Counted from the stretch's first letter, positions 1-8,680 are shown. The stretch: 64,000 bases of DNA from Actinomadura rudentiformis (GCF_008923185.1 NZ_WBMT01000004.1:186001-250000), one strand, 5' to 3'. Made by a program: numbers and translations. Notes: generated by a model from the sequence alone, not told the origin.

Positions 1-7
1 AAAGACG

Positions 8-337
8 ATGATGAAGCGACTGGCGGCCACCGGAATGCTGACCCTAGGCGCCGGTGCGGTGCTGATGGGCTCGACCCCGGCCATGGCGAGCGACGACGAA
101 GGCAACAAGAACGCCTCGATCGTCGGAGTTCAGACCTGCCGCGGCGTCGAAGTCAACATCCTCATTCTGGCCATCCACAACATCCTCGGCCAGACCTACG
201 AGCAGGGCGACTGCGCCAACGGCTCCAACGTCGAAGACAGTGGCTACAAGCACGGCGGCAACGACGGCAACGGTAACCACTTCAACAAGCACGACTTCCA
301 CAAGCACGGCTGGGGCCACGACCACGACCACCACTGA
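8..337 (+). CDS. His-rich small secreted protein, copy 1
   Basis: A 109-residue preprotein of unknown function. Residues 1-28 form a Sec signal peptide (MMKRLAATG, hydrophobic core, cleavage near PAMAS). The mature part has two cysteines about 24 residues apart around a hydrophobic stretch (NILILAIHNILGQ), which loosely recalls the Cys-hydrophobic-Cys plan of chaplins without matching them. It ends in a Gly/Asn/His tail (HKHGWGHDHDHH) that could bind metal. The first 150 or so bases are identical to the copy at 671, so this is one half of a tandem duplication. The start is taken by analogy with that copy; the ribosome binding site lies outside the window. A terminator follows. Confidence 0.8.
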   Translation: MMKRLAATGMLTLGAGAVLMGSTPAMASDDEGNKNASIVGVQTCRGVEVNILILAIHNILGQTYEQGDCANGSNVEDSGYKHGGNDGNGNHFNKHDFHKHGWGHDHDHH

Positions 338-350
338 TCGAACGCAACAC

Positions 351-397
351 GAAAAGGGAGCGGGGCGTCACTTCGGTGGCGCCCCCTTCCCTTTTTT
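351..397 (+). terminator. Rho-independent terminator after copy 1
   Basis: A long, nearly complementary stem (left arm from AAAAGGGAGC, right arm ending CCCTTTTTT) with a TTCG tetraloop at about 372-375, 14 bases after the stop codon. The right arm runs into a T tract. The same structure, slightly diverged, follows copy 2, so it belongs to the duplicated unit. The rest of 398-670 is a long leader without a recognisable gene. Confidence 0.8.
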
Positions 398-670
398 GGT
401 GTCAAGCGGCTCCGAGAAGCCGGCCCTAGGGCTGACCGCAGGTGGCGTCCGGCTCATCACTCGCAAGCACCGGTCCGGAGCGATCTGACCCGTTATAGGA
501 GATCGACGTGCGAGTTCAGCTTAGTGCAATGGTTTCCCTAGTTCTGCACATACCGTCCCAGCTGAGGTTTTGCGAGGGGTCCTGCGTGTAATTCATACCT
601 TTGTCAGGCCGTTTATCACGGTAAGCGGCCGAACACAGTGACTGCAGTCAACAGCGAAGGAGAAAAGACG

Positions 671-979
671 ATGATGAAGCGACTGGCGGCCACCGGAATG
701 CTGACCCTAGGCGCCGGTGCGGTGCTGATGGGCTCGACCCCGGCCATGGCGAGCGACGACGAAGGCAACAAGAACGCCTCGATCGTCGGAGTTCAGACCT
801 GCCGCGGCGTCGAAATCGCCCTCATCGGCTTGGCCATCCACAACATCCTCGGCCAGACCTACGAGCAGGGCGACTGCATCAACGGCTCCACCGTCGAAGA
901 CAGTGGCTACAAGCACGGCGGCAACGACGGCAACGGTCACCACTCCGACAAGCACGGCTGGGGCCACGACCACGACTGA
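671..979 (+). CDS. His-rich small secreted protein, copy 2
   Basis: A 102-residue paralogue of the protein at 8-337 with the same signal peptide and the same mature start (SDDEGNKNASIV). It differs in a short central stretch (EIALIGLAIHN against EVNILILAIHN) and has a shorter His-rich tail (DKHGWGHDHD). The ATG at 671 follows a good ribosome binding site (GAAGGAGAAAAG); an earlier in-frame codon at 638 lies before it and adds no signal-peptide sequence. Function unknown. Secretion, the paired cysteines and a metal-binding tail are the visible properties. Confidence 0.85.
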   Translation: MMKRLAATGMLTLGAGAVLMGSTPAMASDDEGNKNASIVGVQTCRGVEIALIGLAIHNILGQTYEQGDCINGSTVEDSGYKHGGNDGNGHHSDKHGWGHDHD

Positions 980-992
980 TCGAACGCAACAC

Positions 993-1038
993 GGAAAAGG
1001 AGCGGGGCGTCACTGCGGTGGCGCCTCCTCCCTTTTCC
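993..1038 (+). terminator. Rho-independent terminator after copy 2
   Basis: Inverted repeat with arms of about 21 bases (left GGAAAAGGAGC..., right ...CCCTTTTCC) around a TGCG loop, 13 bases after the stop. It is homologous to the terminator after copy 1. Confidence 0.75.
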
Positions 1039-1142
1039 TGCGCCAAGCGGATCCGAGAAACTGCCCCTCACCGATTGTCTCAATCGTCCCGGGTGTCAGG
1101 ATTCACATAGAAGAGGCCAAGCGCCAGGATTTTCCAGAAATG

Positions 1143-1664
1143 TCAGTCGTTCGGATATTCCGGCCAGGCCCCCAGCGGCCGTTCCTGCCGAACGTAGTCC
1201 TGGTACTCATCAAGCAGGACACCTTGATTGACCCAGCGGTCATGGCGGGCACCCAGCAGGCGCTCAGCGACCTCAAGCGCGTCCTCCGCCGAGTCCGTCT
1301 CCGCGACGGTGCGGCCGCCAAATTCGTCGCGAGAGCCCGGGTCAAGCGGCAGCGGCAGCCCAGAGGCGGTGAACTCGAAGTCATCGGCCGGGTAGAAGCC
1401 GGGGAACTCATCGAACGGCACGGTGGCCGAGACGAGATCCTCCACCTCGTAAAGCCGCACTCTGATCCGCTCGAACCTGCCCGCCGGCAGGATGGTCGCG
1501 TACCGCAGTCCCCTCCGCCCCTCCACGTCGAACGAGCCCAGAAACTGGCCGATCTCCCGCCCCCGGCCAACAGCCCCGGACGCGAAAACACTCGTGAGAT
1601 GACGCACGGGCACGACCCTAGAACGCCCTGCGGGCCAGGCACTACACCATCCCGATCGTTCCAC
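1143..1664 (-). CDS. Conserved hypothetical protein
   Basis: An open frame of 173 codons with a soluble, acidic, non-repetitive composition and no signal peptide or membrane segment. I recognise no domain. The body (from about residue 38, GREIGQFLGSF, to the C-terminal WVNQGVLLDEYQDYVRQER) looks like a genuine globular protein. The start is uncertain: the GTG at 1664 abuts the 38-bp repeat array, and a GTG at 1607 would remove 19 residues that look repeat-derived. The gene lies between the secreted-protein duplication and the array, with no evident operon partner. Confidence 0.55.
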   Translation of the reverse strand: MERSGWCSAWPAGRSRVVPVRHLTSVFASGAVGRGREIGQFLGSFDVEGRRGLRYATILPAGRFERIRVRLYEVEDLVSATVPFDEFPGFYPADDFEFTASGLPLPLDPGSRDEFGGRTVAETDSAEDALEVAERLLGARHDRWVNQGVLLDEYQDYVRQERPLGAWPEYPND

Positions 1665-1686
1665 CAGGGGCCGTTAGCGCCCTTGC

Positions 1687-2110
1687 CGATTCAGGCGCGC
1701 AGGCCTTGTGCCACCGCGCCACCACCGATTCAGCACGCCGACCCCGCGCCGCCACGCCTTCCCGATTCGACGCGCAGGCCCCGCGCTGCTGCCACATTGC
1801 CGATTCGACGCCCAAGCCCCGTGCCGCAGCGGCACCACCGATTCAGCGCACAGGCCCGCGCCGCCACGCCTTCCCGATCCGAGGCGCAGGCCCCGCGCTG
1901 CTGCCACATTGCCGATTCGACGCGCTGGCCGTGTGCCGCCGCGCGCTTTCCGATTGGGCGCGCAGGCCTTGTGCCACCGCGCCACCACCGATTCAGCACG
2001 CCAGCCCCGCGCCGCCACGCCTTCCCGATTCGACGCGCAGGCCCTGCGCCGCCGCGCCGCCCCCGATTCAGCGCGATGGCTCTGCGTCACCGCGCCAATG
2101 CCGATTGGGT
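1687..2110. repeat. 38-bp imperfect tandem repeat array, about 12 units
   Basis: Units begin with CGATTC or a close variant at 1687, 1726, 1763, 1801, 1839, 1875, 1913, 1951, 1989, 2026, 2064 and 2102, a period of 36-39 and mostly 38 bases. The consensus continues as GACGCGCAGGCC followed by a GC-rich tail. There is a higher order: the unit types at 1763/1801 recur at 1875/1913, and those at 1687/1726 recur at 1951/1989. The period is not a multiple of three, so the long open frames crossing it on both strands are by-products. It has no palindromic repeats or unique spacers, so it is not CRISPR. Confidence 0.9.
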
Positions 2111-2142
2111 GTAGCTCTCCTTGAGGGGCCGGCGCTGGTGTT

Positions 2143-2949
2143 TCAGTGCAGGCCGTCCTGTTCGCGTACCACGTTGGTGAACCTGCCGGTTCGCAGCGCG
2201 CTCGGAGGGACCATCACGCGCTCGAATCCGTTGTCATCCCACAGGTCACCGGAGAGGGTGAGCAGGTGTGCGTACCCGTCCGCCCTACTCCCGATCGAGC
2301 TGTCGATGTGGGGCCAGCCGAACGCCTGGCTGTCCCCGAGGGTGAATCCCTGCTCGTCTCGACAGTAGAAGTGCCACTCCTCGCGGAGCGGACCTTGCAC
2401 GAATTGTTCGACTGGAGACTCCCAGTGGTCCTCGTCGAAGTCGGGTTCGGCGCGATAATCGAACGTCGCCAAGACGGGGTCGCCCGTATCGTATTCCCCC
2501 GAAACCGCCGGCAACGTCATGATCGGTGCGGCGTGCAGCCGGACCATGCTCAAGGCCTCTGCCAATGGCGGCGCTGGCACCTCCACGGCGCGCGCCGCGT
2601 CCGCACAGACGATCGTGCACTCCTCGGAGATGCCTGCGACCGAGCTGAAGACGTTGACCAGGCCGAGCCGGGTGGGCATTTGGTCGCCGAGCCACGGGGT
2701 CAGCTCCTGGGTATCCAGCACGGCGAGCAGGCTGAGCGGGGTTCCCGCCGTGGTCTGCGGCCATGGTGTTCCCGGCTCTAGAAGCGCTGGTCCCCCTGCC
2801 TGGCATCGGCCGGTCGGCGGCCGATCGGGGCTGGCGGGCTTGAGCGCGAAGCCCGGCTGGGCCAGAGCGGCCATCTGCGGGCCGAGGCGCTCCCCCAGCA
2901 GCTCAATGCATAGTTCACGGATTCTGGTGATGGCGCTCTGTTGATCCAT
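2143..2949 (-). CDS. DUF1963 (YwqG-like) protein
   Basis: A 268-residue soluble protein. The stretch GGPALLEPGTPWPQ near residue 52, followed by PLSLLAVLD, is the typical beginning of the DUF1963/YwqG fold. Later acidic segments and the FGWPHIDSSIGS region fit the C-terminal part. The length is usual for the family. Members are common in bacteria, often as single genes, and have no established biochemical role. The ATG at 2949 has only a weak ribosome binding site. The gene ends about 30 bases from the repeat array. Confidence 0.75.
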   Translation of the reverse strand: MDQQSAITRIRELCIELLGERLGPQMAALAQPGFALKPASPDRPPTGRCQAGGPALLEPGTPWPQTTAGTPLSLLAVLDTQELTPWLGDQMPTRLGLVNVFSSVAGISEECTIVCADAARAVEVPAPPLAEALSMVRLHAAPIMTLPAVSGEYDTGDPVLATFDYRAEPDFDEDHWESPVEQFVQGPLREEWHFYCRDEQGFTLGDSQAFGWPHIDSSIGSRADGYAHLLTLSGDLWDDNGFERVMVPPSALRTGRFTNVVREQDGLH

Positions 2950-3080
2950 GGGCCGATTTCAGCAGACGATCCCGACGATTTCCCGATCTTCAACCGAGCG
3001 CACGGGGCGATGCCCGCACGTGCCAGGACCGTCAGCGCCTGGATCTGGACGGGTGCAACTTGGCCTCGGTGGCCCGGCGA

Positions 3081-3700
3081 TCAAACGGTGAGCTCGTACT
3101 CTTTCTGGTCGTGGGCGTGGTGTTCACGGTGGAGGTGGTAGGCCCAGTATTGATCCAGGTCGCCGTTGCTGGTCACGCCGCGAAGTTTCAAGATTGCCTC
3201 GGCTCCGGCCAGGCCCCAGCGGGTGCCGGTGATTTCCAGCGTGTTGCCGACCAGATGCCTGGCTGTGCCCTCGACCGCTCCGGTGGCGATCGGCCAGCCT
3301 TTGGCCAGCGCCTGGTCGTAACGCAGGAACTCGCGGTGGCCAGACAGGTAGCGGACGGCGGCCTCCAGCCCGCCGCGCTGGTCGTTGGGAACGGCGGCGG
3401 CTCGGGTTCTCGGTGATGACCGGTTGGTGTTGCCGGCCAGCAGGCCCAGCGCCCAGGCGGCCACTTGTCGTTCGGCGTCGGGGTCGTCGGCGGTGTGCAG
3501 GCAGCGAGCCCCGCGCCAGCAGTATTCGATCACGTGGATCAGATCACAGACGATGTGGATGGTCACGCTGCAGCGAGTGGCCTCGGTCTGGAGCAGGTGG
3601 GTCTGGTGCGGGTCCCCGCCGCATCACCTCGGGTTCCGCTTCGGGCTCCCGCTCGGCCTCGGCCAGCACGGCATCGGCGTCTTCACTGCCCTCCACGGGC
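3081..3700 (-). pseudogene. ISKra4-type transposase remnant
   Basis: The C-terminal part of an ISKra4-family transposase. The frame closing at 3081 carries LIHVIEYCW, GWPIATGAVEGTARHLV, ITGTRWGLAGAEAILKLR and NGDLDQYWAYHLHREH, all hallmark blocks of this family. In this frame a stop lies just upstream of about 3600, after the segment DPHQTHLLQTEA. A possible continuation (QTWIAEPVEG) sits in another frame near 3650-3720, so the copy is frameshifted and lacks its N-terminal half. No terminal inverted repeats or target duplication could be found. It is a decayed insertion. Confidence 0.8.
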
Positions 3701-4106
3701 TCGGCAATCCAGGTCTGCTCACCCAAGAGTTTCCGTATCGTCCTCTGGTGTCGGCGTACATCCGAATGTGCACTAGTCGGTACCGTCGAACGTGCACCAC
3801 TCTTCCGGCTCTTGAAGCCGGTGGGTTCCTGCGGTCTGTGGGACCGGGGGACGCCCTCGCAGGCGGCGGCCTTCTGGTGGGCGGCCACGGCGGGAGCGAC
3901 GACCATCAAGGTCGGCTTAAGTACGTGAGTTGTTACCGATAGGTATCCCCTCGGTTCACTCGCTGCGTCGAGTTGGGTGACCCACTCGTGCACCGCTTCG
4001 GATTTCCGGCCAGTCACCCGCACCAGTCATGTGACAGATGCCCAGGTCAAGCGGTTGTCCGTAGCGTCTTGGTCATGAGGGTCGTAACGCGAGTGAGGGG
4101 ATTGTC
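3701..4106. other. Intergenic stretch without a recognisable gene
   Basis: Between the transposase remnant and the NmrA-type gene. Frames here are broken and match nothing I recognise; part may be more of the decayed insertion element. The last 60 bases should hold the promoter of the next gene, with a purine-rich ribosome binding site (GAGGGGATTGTC) just before the ATG at 4107. Confidence 0.4.
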
Positions 4107-4955
4107 ATGATTTTGGTTACCGGGGCCACCGGCAAGGTCGGTCGGCAGGTCGTTGTGCAGCTGCGGGAGGCGGGGGTCGAGGTGCGGGCTCTGGTGCGTG
4201 ACCCGCAGGCGGCCGCGCTGCCTGCGGGGGTGGAGTTGGCGCGTGGCGATCTCACGGATGCGACGTCGGTCCAGCGGGCGGTCGAGGGCGTGGACGCGGT
4301 CTTCCTGGTGTGGCCGCTGGTGACCGCGGATGGGGCCTACGACGTGGTCGCGGCGGCGGGCAAGCACGCCCGCAGGATCGTCTATCTGTCGGCGTTCGGC
4401 GTCCCTGACGACGATTCGGTCGAGCCGGAGCCGGGGATCCTGGGCTTTCACACCGTCATCGAGCGGGCGATTCGGGGGTCGGGTCTGGAGTGGACGTTGC
4501 TGCGCGCCGGCGGGATGGCCGGAAACACGCTGGGGTGGGCCGAGCAGGTCCGCGGCGGGGACGTGGTGCGCGGGGCGCATGCCCGGGCCACCCGTTCGCT
4601 GATCCACGAGGCCGACATCGCGGCCATCGCGGTGCGGGCGCTGACCACTGACGAGCTGGTGGGCGCCGCGCCGCACCTGACCGGGCCGCAGGCGCTCACG
4701 CAGGCCGAGCAGGTGCATACGATCGGCGACGTGCTGGGCCGGGGGATCGAGTTCGAGGAGCTCGGCGAGGCGGAGGCGGTGGCGGCGTATGAGGCCGAGG
4801 GGCTGCCGCCGGAGTTCGCGCGGGGCATCGTGGCGGCGCACGGGGCGATGGTGACCGAGCCGGAGACGGTCTCGCCGGCCGTCGAGCAGATCACCGGGCG
4901 GCCGGGGCGGACCTACCGGGAGTGGGTGGCCGACCACGTGGCGGACTTCAGCTGA
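4107..4955 (+). CDS. NmrA-like NAD(P)-binding protein
   Basis: A 282-residue atypical short-chain dehydrogenase of the NmrA/HSCARG group. The Rossmann motif GATGKVGRQV lies at residues 6-15, the typical cofactor-discriminating Arg follows (LVRDP), and DAVFLVWPL and YLSAFGVPDD fit the central fold. The family includes NAD(P)H sensors and quinone or isoflavone reductases, so the substrate cannot be predicted. In actinomycetes such genes often neighbour a HxlR or TetR regulator; none is present here, and the upstream side is a decayed insertion element. Confidence 0.85.
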   Translation: MILVTGATGKVGRQVVVQLREAGVEVRALVRDPQAAALPAGVELARGDLTDATSVQRAVEGVDAVFLVWPLVTADGAYDVVAAAGKHARRIVYLSAFGVPDDDSVEPEPGILGFHTVIERAIRGSGLEWTLLRAGGMAGNTLGWAEQVRGGDVVRGAHARATRSLIHEADIAAIAVRALTTDELVGAAPHLTGPQALTQAEQVHTIGDVLGRGIEFEELGEAEAVAAYEAEGLPPEFARGIVAAHGAMVTEPETVSPAVEQITGRPGRTYREWVADHVADFS

Positions 4956-5203
4956 CGGCGGGAAGCACTCAGTCGGCCAGCTCTGCCACCGACTGCCGCC
5001 TGTGTCGATGCGGCCCAAGCCCACCCTGTCGATGACATCGATCATGAGTGTCTGGTAGCGCCGGTGCGGGCCAGGGCCTTGTCCATCAACCGCTGTTCCC
5101 CGGGTGTGGCCACCGCGTAGCGAGCCCGCTGCATGTACGCGGGCGCGCACCACCGCGTCGTTCGCGGTGAGCCATACGGCGGCCACGCCCGGGACTTGCC
5201 GCC

Positions 5204-5895
5204 ATGCGACGCGGACGGGCCAGAGCTCCGAAGCCCTCTAGGACCAAGATGGAGTTACCCTTCGCCGTATGGAACGCCCTGGTCTTCGTCGGCGGGCTGG
5301 ATGGGGAGTTCGGTGATCTTCTCCACGTGCACGATCTGCGGACAGGGAGCTCCGGCAGTCTCTTGCTGCTCTGGCGGAGCCGGAGCCTGACCGGATGGCT
5401 GCGAACGCCTCCGGCCGTCGGAACGGACGGCACCGCCTTCGCGTGGTCTGGAAGCGAACCGCGCTTCCGGCGGCTTTGACGCGTTCGAGATGCGCAGCGG
5501 GAAACGCGTGTTCGACCGCCACGGATTTGGAGGCGGGGGCCTGCACCGCGATGATCCCGTCAACGCATGCCGTGCTGGCCGGTGGTCTGGTGTGGCTGCC
5601 GGTCGCATGGGGCGAGGCTGTGGCCATCGTGGGGTTGGATCCGCTGGCTTGCGGGGGCCGTCGCGATAGCAGACGGAACGATGTATTTCGGATCTCTGGC
5701 CGTTCCCTTTGGACGGCATCTGAGGCGTGATCTATGGGGCCACCAGGAGCGGCACCGTTCTGGCCGTCGATGCCGCGACCGGAGAGCTGCGGTGGATTCT
5801 CGACCTTGCCGGCAGGATCCCGTGTACGAGGAGAACGGCCTGGCAACGGAATTCTCTACGTCCGCACGAGCACCGGCGTTGTGGCATTGCGTTGA
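5204..5895 (+). pseudogene. Frameshifted PQQ-type beta-propeller protein
   Basis: Reading across all three forward frames recovers blade motifs in order: NALVFVGGLDGEFGDLLHVHD (5260-5340, trimmed here to its core VFVGGLDG), PAVGTDGTAFAWSG (5410-5455), FEMRSGKRVFDRHGF (5490-5530), AVAIADGTMYFGSLAVP (5660-5710), VIYGATRSGTVLAVDAATG (5727-5785) and GNGILYVRTSTGVVALR with a stop at 5895. These are the xVYVGTxDGxVYALDAxTG repeats of PQQ-like propellers. The frame changes at least four times, so the gene is dead. It converges with the protease gene that ends at 5904. Confidence 0.7.
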
Positions 5896-5903
5896 CGGGG
5901 CGG

Positions 5904-6971
5904 CTACGGGCGAGAGCCGTACAGCGCTATCAATCCCCGGTAGTCGCCGAGGCCGAGAGTGGCTGGGCCGTCATCGCAGGGCTTCATCGTCGGCGCCATG
6001 GTGAGACTGCTGTGCTTTTTCCCTCGAACGTGCTTAAGGCCCAGTACGTGCAGCATCTCGTGCACGACGGCTGACGTCGCGTTGAAGCTTCCGGCCGGGC
6101 AGGCCGACACGGCATTGCTGTCTGCACGATCTGCTCTGGAGGGGACCCACCAATCCTTACCGTGGTTCTGGAGGGCGATGTCGCCTTCGATGATGTTCCG
6201 CCAGGTCTGCCAGGTGCACGAGAGGGCCAGGGTGCCCGTCTCAATGTCCGTCATGTTCGCCCAGCCGATGGCGTTCGTTCCGTCACGTTTGGAGCATGCG
6301 CCGGCGTTGATATTCGGTGCGGACGTGGTTGTTCCGGCAAACCTTTCACGAATGTTCGGCTGCGGCTCGAAGTGCCTCTTGGTCGTGCAGTCTGTGGACG
6401 CCGTCACCGCGCGTGTTACACCGTCCGTGACAACTGATTTCTCATTCGGAACTCCGGTGACATCCGGCCCTTTAGCGAACTTCCACTCAATGGTGCCCCC
6501 TTTCTTCCAGGAGCTGAGACCTGCGGAAAATGAGCTGTCGCGGCACGCCCCCTCCGGGACCGAGGAGTTCCAGGGCCTGCCGTTCACATAGCCAAGGCTC
6601 TGCTGGTCAATGCTGATCGTCCGCTGGTCGGGTGTGACCCGGACGGTCAGTGCCGAGCCCCCGTTGGCCTGCAACGCGTGCGCCGTCACCGCGACGACAT
6701 CGCTGCCGCGTGGCGGGACTTCGACCCGTACCCCGTGCTGACCCTGGATGACTCGGCTGCGCAGGTCGCACTCGCCCATGTTCACCGACGAAGGCAGCGA
6801 TTGTGCGTCAAGTGGCCCGCCTCCTTTGCACCACGAAGGCGCCAGATTGGCGGCCGCGACCGATCCGGCGGCGATACTGGCGACCGGCACCGAGGACAGG
6901 AAGCCCAGGCCGACAATTGCGACAAAGCACGTGGCCTGGCGCTGTGACAGCTGCAGTAGGGGTGAGGTCAC
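5904..6971 (-). CDS. Secreted metzincin-like zinc protease
   Basis: A 355-residue preprotein with an N-terminal signal segment (residues about 12-40). The zinc-binding motif HEMLHVLGLKH sits at about 304-314, and a Met-turn-like SLTMAPTM follows about 10 residues later, the layout of matrixin/metzincin peptidases. The 300 residues before it contain several cysteines and match no family I know. The GTG at 6971 is chosen because AGGAAGGG lies 7 bases upstream and the signal peptide then begins at the N-terminus; a longer frame to 7211 has no such support. Probably an extracellular endopeptidase. Confidence 0.8.
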   Translation of the reverse strand: MTSPLLQLSQRQATCFVAIVGLGFLSSVPVASIAAGSVAAANLAPSWCKGGGPLDAQSLPSSVNMGECDLRSRVIQGQHGVRVEVPPRGSDVVAVTAHALQANGGSALTVRVTPDQRTISIDQQSLGYVNGRPWNSSVPEGACRDSSFSAGLSSWKKGGTIEWKFAKGPDVTGVPNEKSVVTDGVTRAVTASTDCTTKRHFEPQPNIRERFAGTTTSAPNINAGACSKRDGTNAIGWANMTDIETGTLALSCTWQTWRNIIEGDIALQNHGKDWWVPSRADRADSNAVSACPAGSFNATSAVVHEMLHVLGLKHVRGKKHSSLTMAPTMKPCDDGPATLGLGDYRGLIALYGSRP

Positions 6972-7255
6972 AAGGTTCCCTTCCTGACATATTTCGCTGG
7001 CTGATCGCCCGGAGACGGGCCGGTCTCGGGGTTGTATCCCCCGTCGACTCGAGTGCGGAAGGCATTGATCAGGAAAGGTTTGGCAAGTACCGTTGCGGTG
7101 CGGGCAGGCATCAGAAACGGCCGTATGCCCCTCACCAAAGGGTAAGAGTGTAGGAAAAATCGGGAACAGGTACCGCCAAGAATGTGTTTCCGGGCTTTCA
7201 GCAGGAGACACAGTGGTGACCGTACAGTTTCCTCCGCGTGAGATCGGGATGACTC

Positions 7256-7483
7256 ATGTCTAGGCCGTGGTATGTCGTCGAACCGCGTCAACGTCGCTCG
7301 ATCGCCGGTCATCGACGAACCGAAATGTCTCGCCGGCTTAAGCTTGAATATGAAGAAGGCAAGACGATGCGGGAGTTGGCCGCCAAGGAGGGAATCACTG
7401 AGGGCATGGTTCGCAGACTGCTCCAGGAAGCGGGAACCCAGATACGTCCGAGAGGCGGCGCTCAGCGTTCAGGCCGGAAATGA
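7256..7483 (+). CDS. Small helix-turn-helix DNA-binding protein
   Basis: A 75-residue basic protein. From residue 24 (MSRRLKLEYEEGKTMRELAA) to the end it matches the small actinobacterial helix-turn-helix family with a conserved YEEGxTxRELA...VRRLLxEAGxxxRxRGG pattern. The recognition helix is ITEGMVRRLLQEAG. An ATG at 7325 would give just the domain (52 residues); neither start has a clear ribosome binding site. It ends 80 bases before the lipase gene in a different frame. Target unknown. Confidence 0.6.
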   Translation: MSRPWYVVEPRQRRSIAGHRRTEMSRRLKLEYEEGKTMRELAAKEGITEGMVRRLLQEAGTQIRPRGGAQRSGRK

Positions 7484-7562
7484 GGACGGCGCGAGCGCTG
7501 CTCCGTTCCTCCCCGGCGATGAGATCGCGAGCGCCGGGCGGCGCCAAGACAAGCGGCGATCC

Positions 7563-8288
7563 ATGCACCGGCTCATGACCGCCGCACGTCCCACTGTGCT
7601 GCTGACCGCCATGCTGGTGATCAGCGGTATCGCGGCTCCCATGGACGGGAGCCAGGCGGCCGCCCACAATCCCGTCCTGGTCGTGGGGGGCATCCGTGCC
7701 GAGCAGAAAATGCTGGACAAAATGGTCTCGGGGCTCAAATCGCGAGGTTTCCGCGCCTACTCCGTTCAGCTCGCGGGAAGCCCCAGCGGGTCAGCGGCGC
7801 TCACGGCGTCCGCTCGAACCGTGGCCGGCAAGGCGGCGGCGATCCGCAAGAAGACCGGCGCCGACCGGGTCGATGTCGTCGGGCACTCGATGGGCGGGCT
7901 GGCGCTACGGCACTACATCAAGGCTCTCGGCGGCCACCGGCACGTCAGCACGTACATCAGCGTGGGAACGCCTCACGCGGGGGACTGGCTGGGCCTGCTC
8001 TGTGCGGCCACGGCGCAGGGCTGCCGCGATCTACTGCCGTCGTCGAAATTCCTCAAGCGACTGAACGCTCCGCCACCGATTCCCCCTGGCGTACGGGCCT
8101 TCCATCTCTTCAGCGACCAAGGGACCGGAGAGAAGACCTCGTTGCCCACTGCGACAAACCTACGAATTCAAGCGTTCTGTCCTGGCCGCAGAGTCGAACA
8201 TGCCGCAGAACTAGCTGACGGCGCGGTTCAGGATCTGGTCGTCTCGATTCTTCATGGCGGCCCGCCCGCGACCACCTGTCCCACCTGA
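7563..8288 (+). CDS. Secreted lipase/esterase, alpha/beta hydrolase
   Basis: A 241-residue preprotein. A signal peptide (LMTAARPTVLLTAMLVISG) is followed by PVLVVGGI, a classical beta-strand/oxyanion-loop start, and the nucleophile elbow GHSMGG near residue 100 in VDVVGHSMGGLALRHY. SVGTPHAGDW is the typical sequence after it in bacterial triacylglycerol lipases (EstA/LipA group). The acid and histidine should lie in the last third (VEHAAELAD). The start at 7563 was chosen because it puts the hydrophobic segment at the N-terminus. Confidence 0.8.
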   Translation: MHRLMTAARPTVLLTAMLVISGIAAPMDGSQAAAHNPVLVVGGIRAEQKMLDKMVSGLKSRGFRAYSVQLAGSPSGSAALTASARTVAGKAAAIRKKTGADRVDVVGHSMGGLALRHYIKALGGHRHVSTYISVGTPHAGDWLGLLCAATAQGCRDLLPSSKFLKRLNAPPPIPPGVRAFHLFSDQGTGEKTSLPTATNLRIQAFCPGRRVEHAAELADGAVQDLVVSILHGGPPATTCPT

Positions 8289-8379
8289 AGACCGATCGAA
8301 CGCCTGCCTTCACGCACGGCGGAGGCCCCAGGATCTGACCAATGGGATTGGGCAGATACCCGGGGCGCTCGGCGGAGCT

Positions 8380-8425
8380 CCGCATCCGGCCTGTCCTCCA
8401 CGACTGCGGATGCGGGGCCCCTTCA
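8380..8425 (+). terminator. Possible terminator after the lipase gene
   Basis: CCGCATCCG (8380-8388) pairs with CGGATGCGG (8407-8415) across an 18-base loop, followed by CCCCTTCATTT. The loop is long and the T tract weak, so this is tentative. Nothing else is evident in 8289-8614. Confidence 0.35.
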
Positions 8426-8614
8426 TTTCACCGCGAAAATCGAACTGTTCACCGTATGCTCACGCCATTAACGCCGCACAACCACAAAAGGTGCATGCGC
8501 CCGGCTAGGGCACCCACATAGGGTGCCACGGAGCTCGCCATCGTGTCCTCTTACGCGCCGGAACTTCATTGGCCCGGCCCGATATGGGGTTCGCAGCCCA
8601 GCCGGCCGATCCCT

Positions 8615-8669
8615 TCACAGTCAGCTCTGACTGTGAGATGCTGCCGCTCACAGTCAGCACTGACGGTGA
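8615..8669. promoter_or_regulatory. Twin palindromic operators of the TetR regulator
   Basis: Site 1 (8615-8636) has perfect 10-base arms, TCACAGTCAG and CTGACTGTGA, around CT. Site 2 (8648-8669) has the same left arm and a right arm with one change (CTGACGGTGA). The centres are 33 bases apart, about three helical turns, so two dimers would bind one DNA face. Site 2 ends 11 bases before the TetR start, and its last bases overlap the ribosome binding site (GAAGG). Autorepression is the natural inference. Confidence 0.85.
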
Positions 8670-8680
8670 AGGGCGTGGGG

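Noticed and set aside
1687..2110. CRISPR array
   Set aside because: The units are contiguous and similar along their whole length, without unique spacers, palindromic repeats or cas genes.
903..2114. A long forward open frame of about 400 codons spanning the repeat array
   Set aside because: It crosses a tandem repeat whose period is not a multiple of three, its translation is Pro/Arg/Ala-rich and repetitive, and a well-composed gene lies on the opposite strand at 1143-1664.
4956..5203. Possible C-terminal coding remnant on the minus strand (YMQRARYAVATPGEQRLMDK)
   Set aside because: It reads like protein for about 35 residues ending in a stop, but no family is recognisable and the upstream part breaks up.
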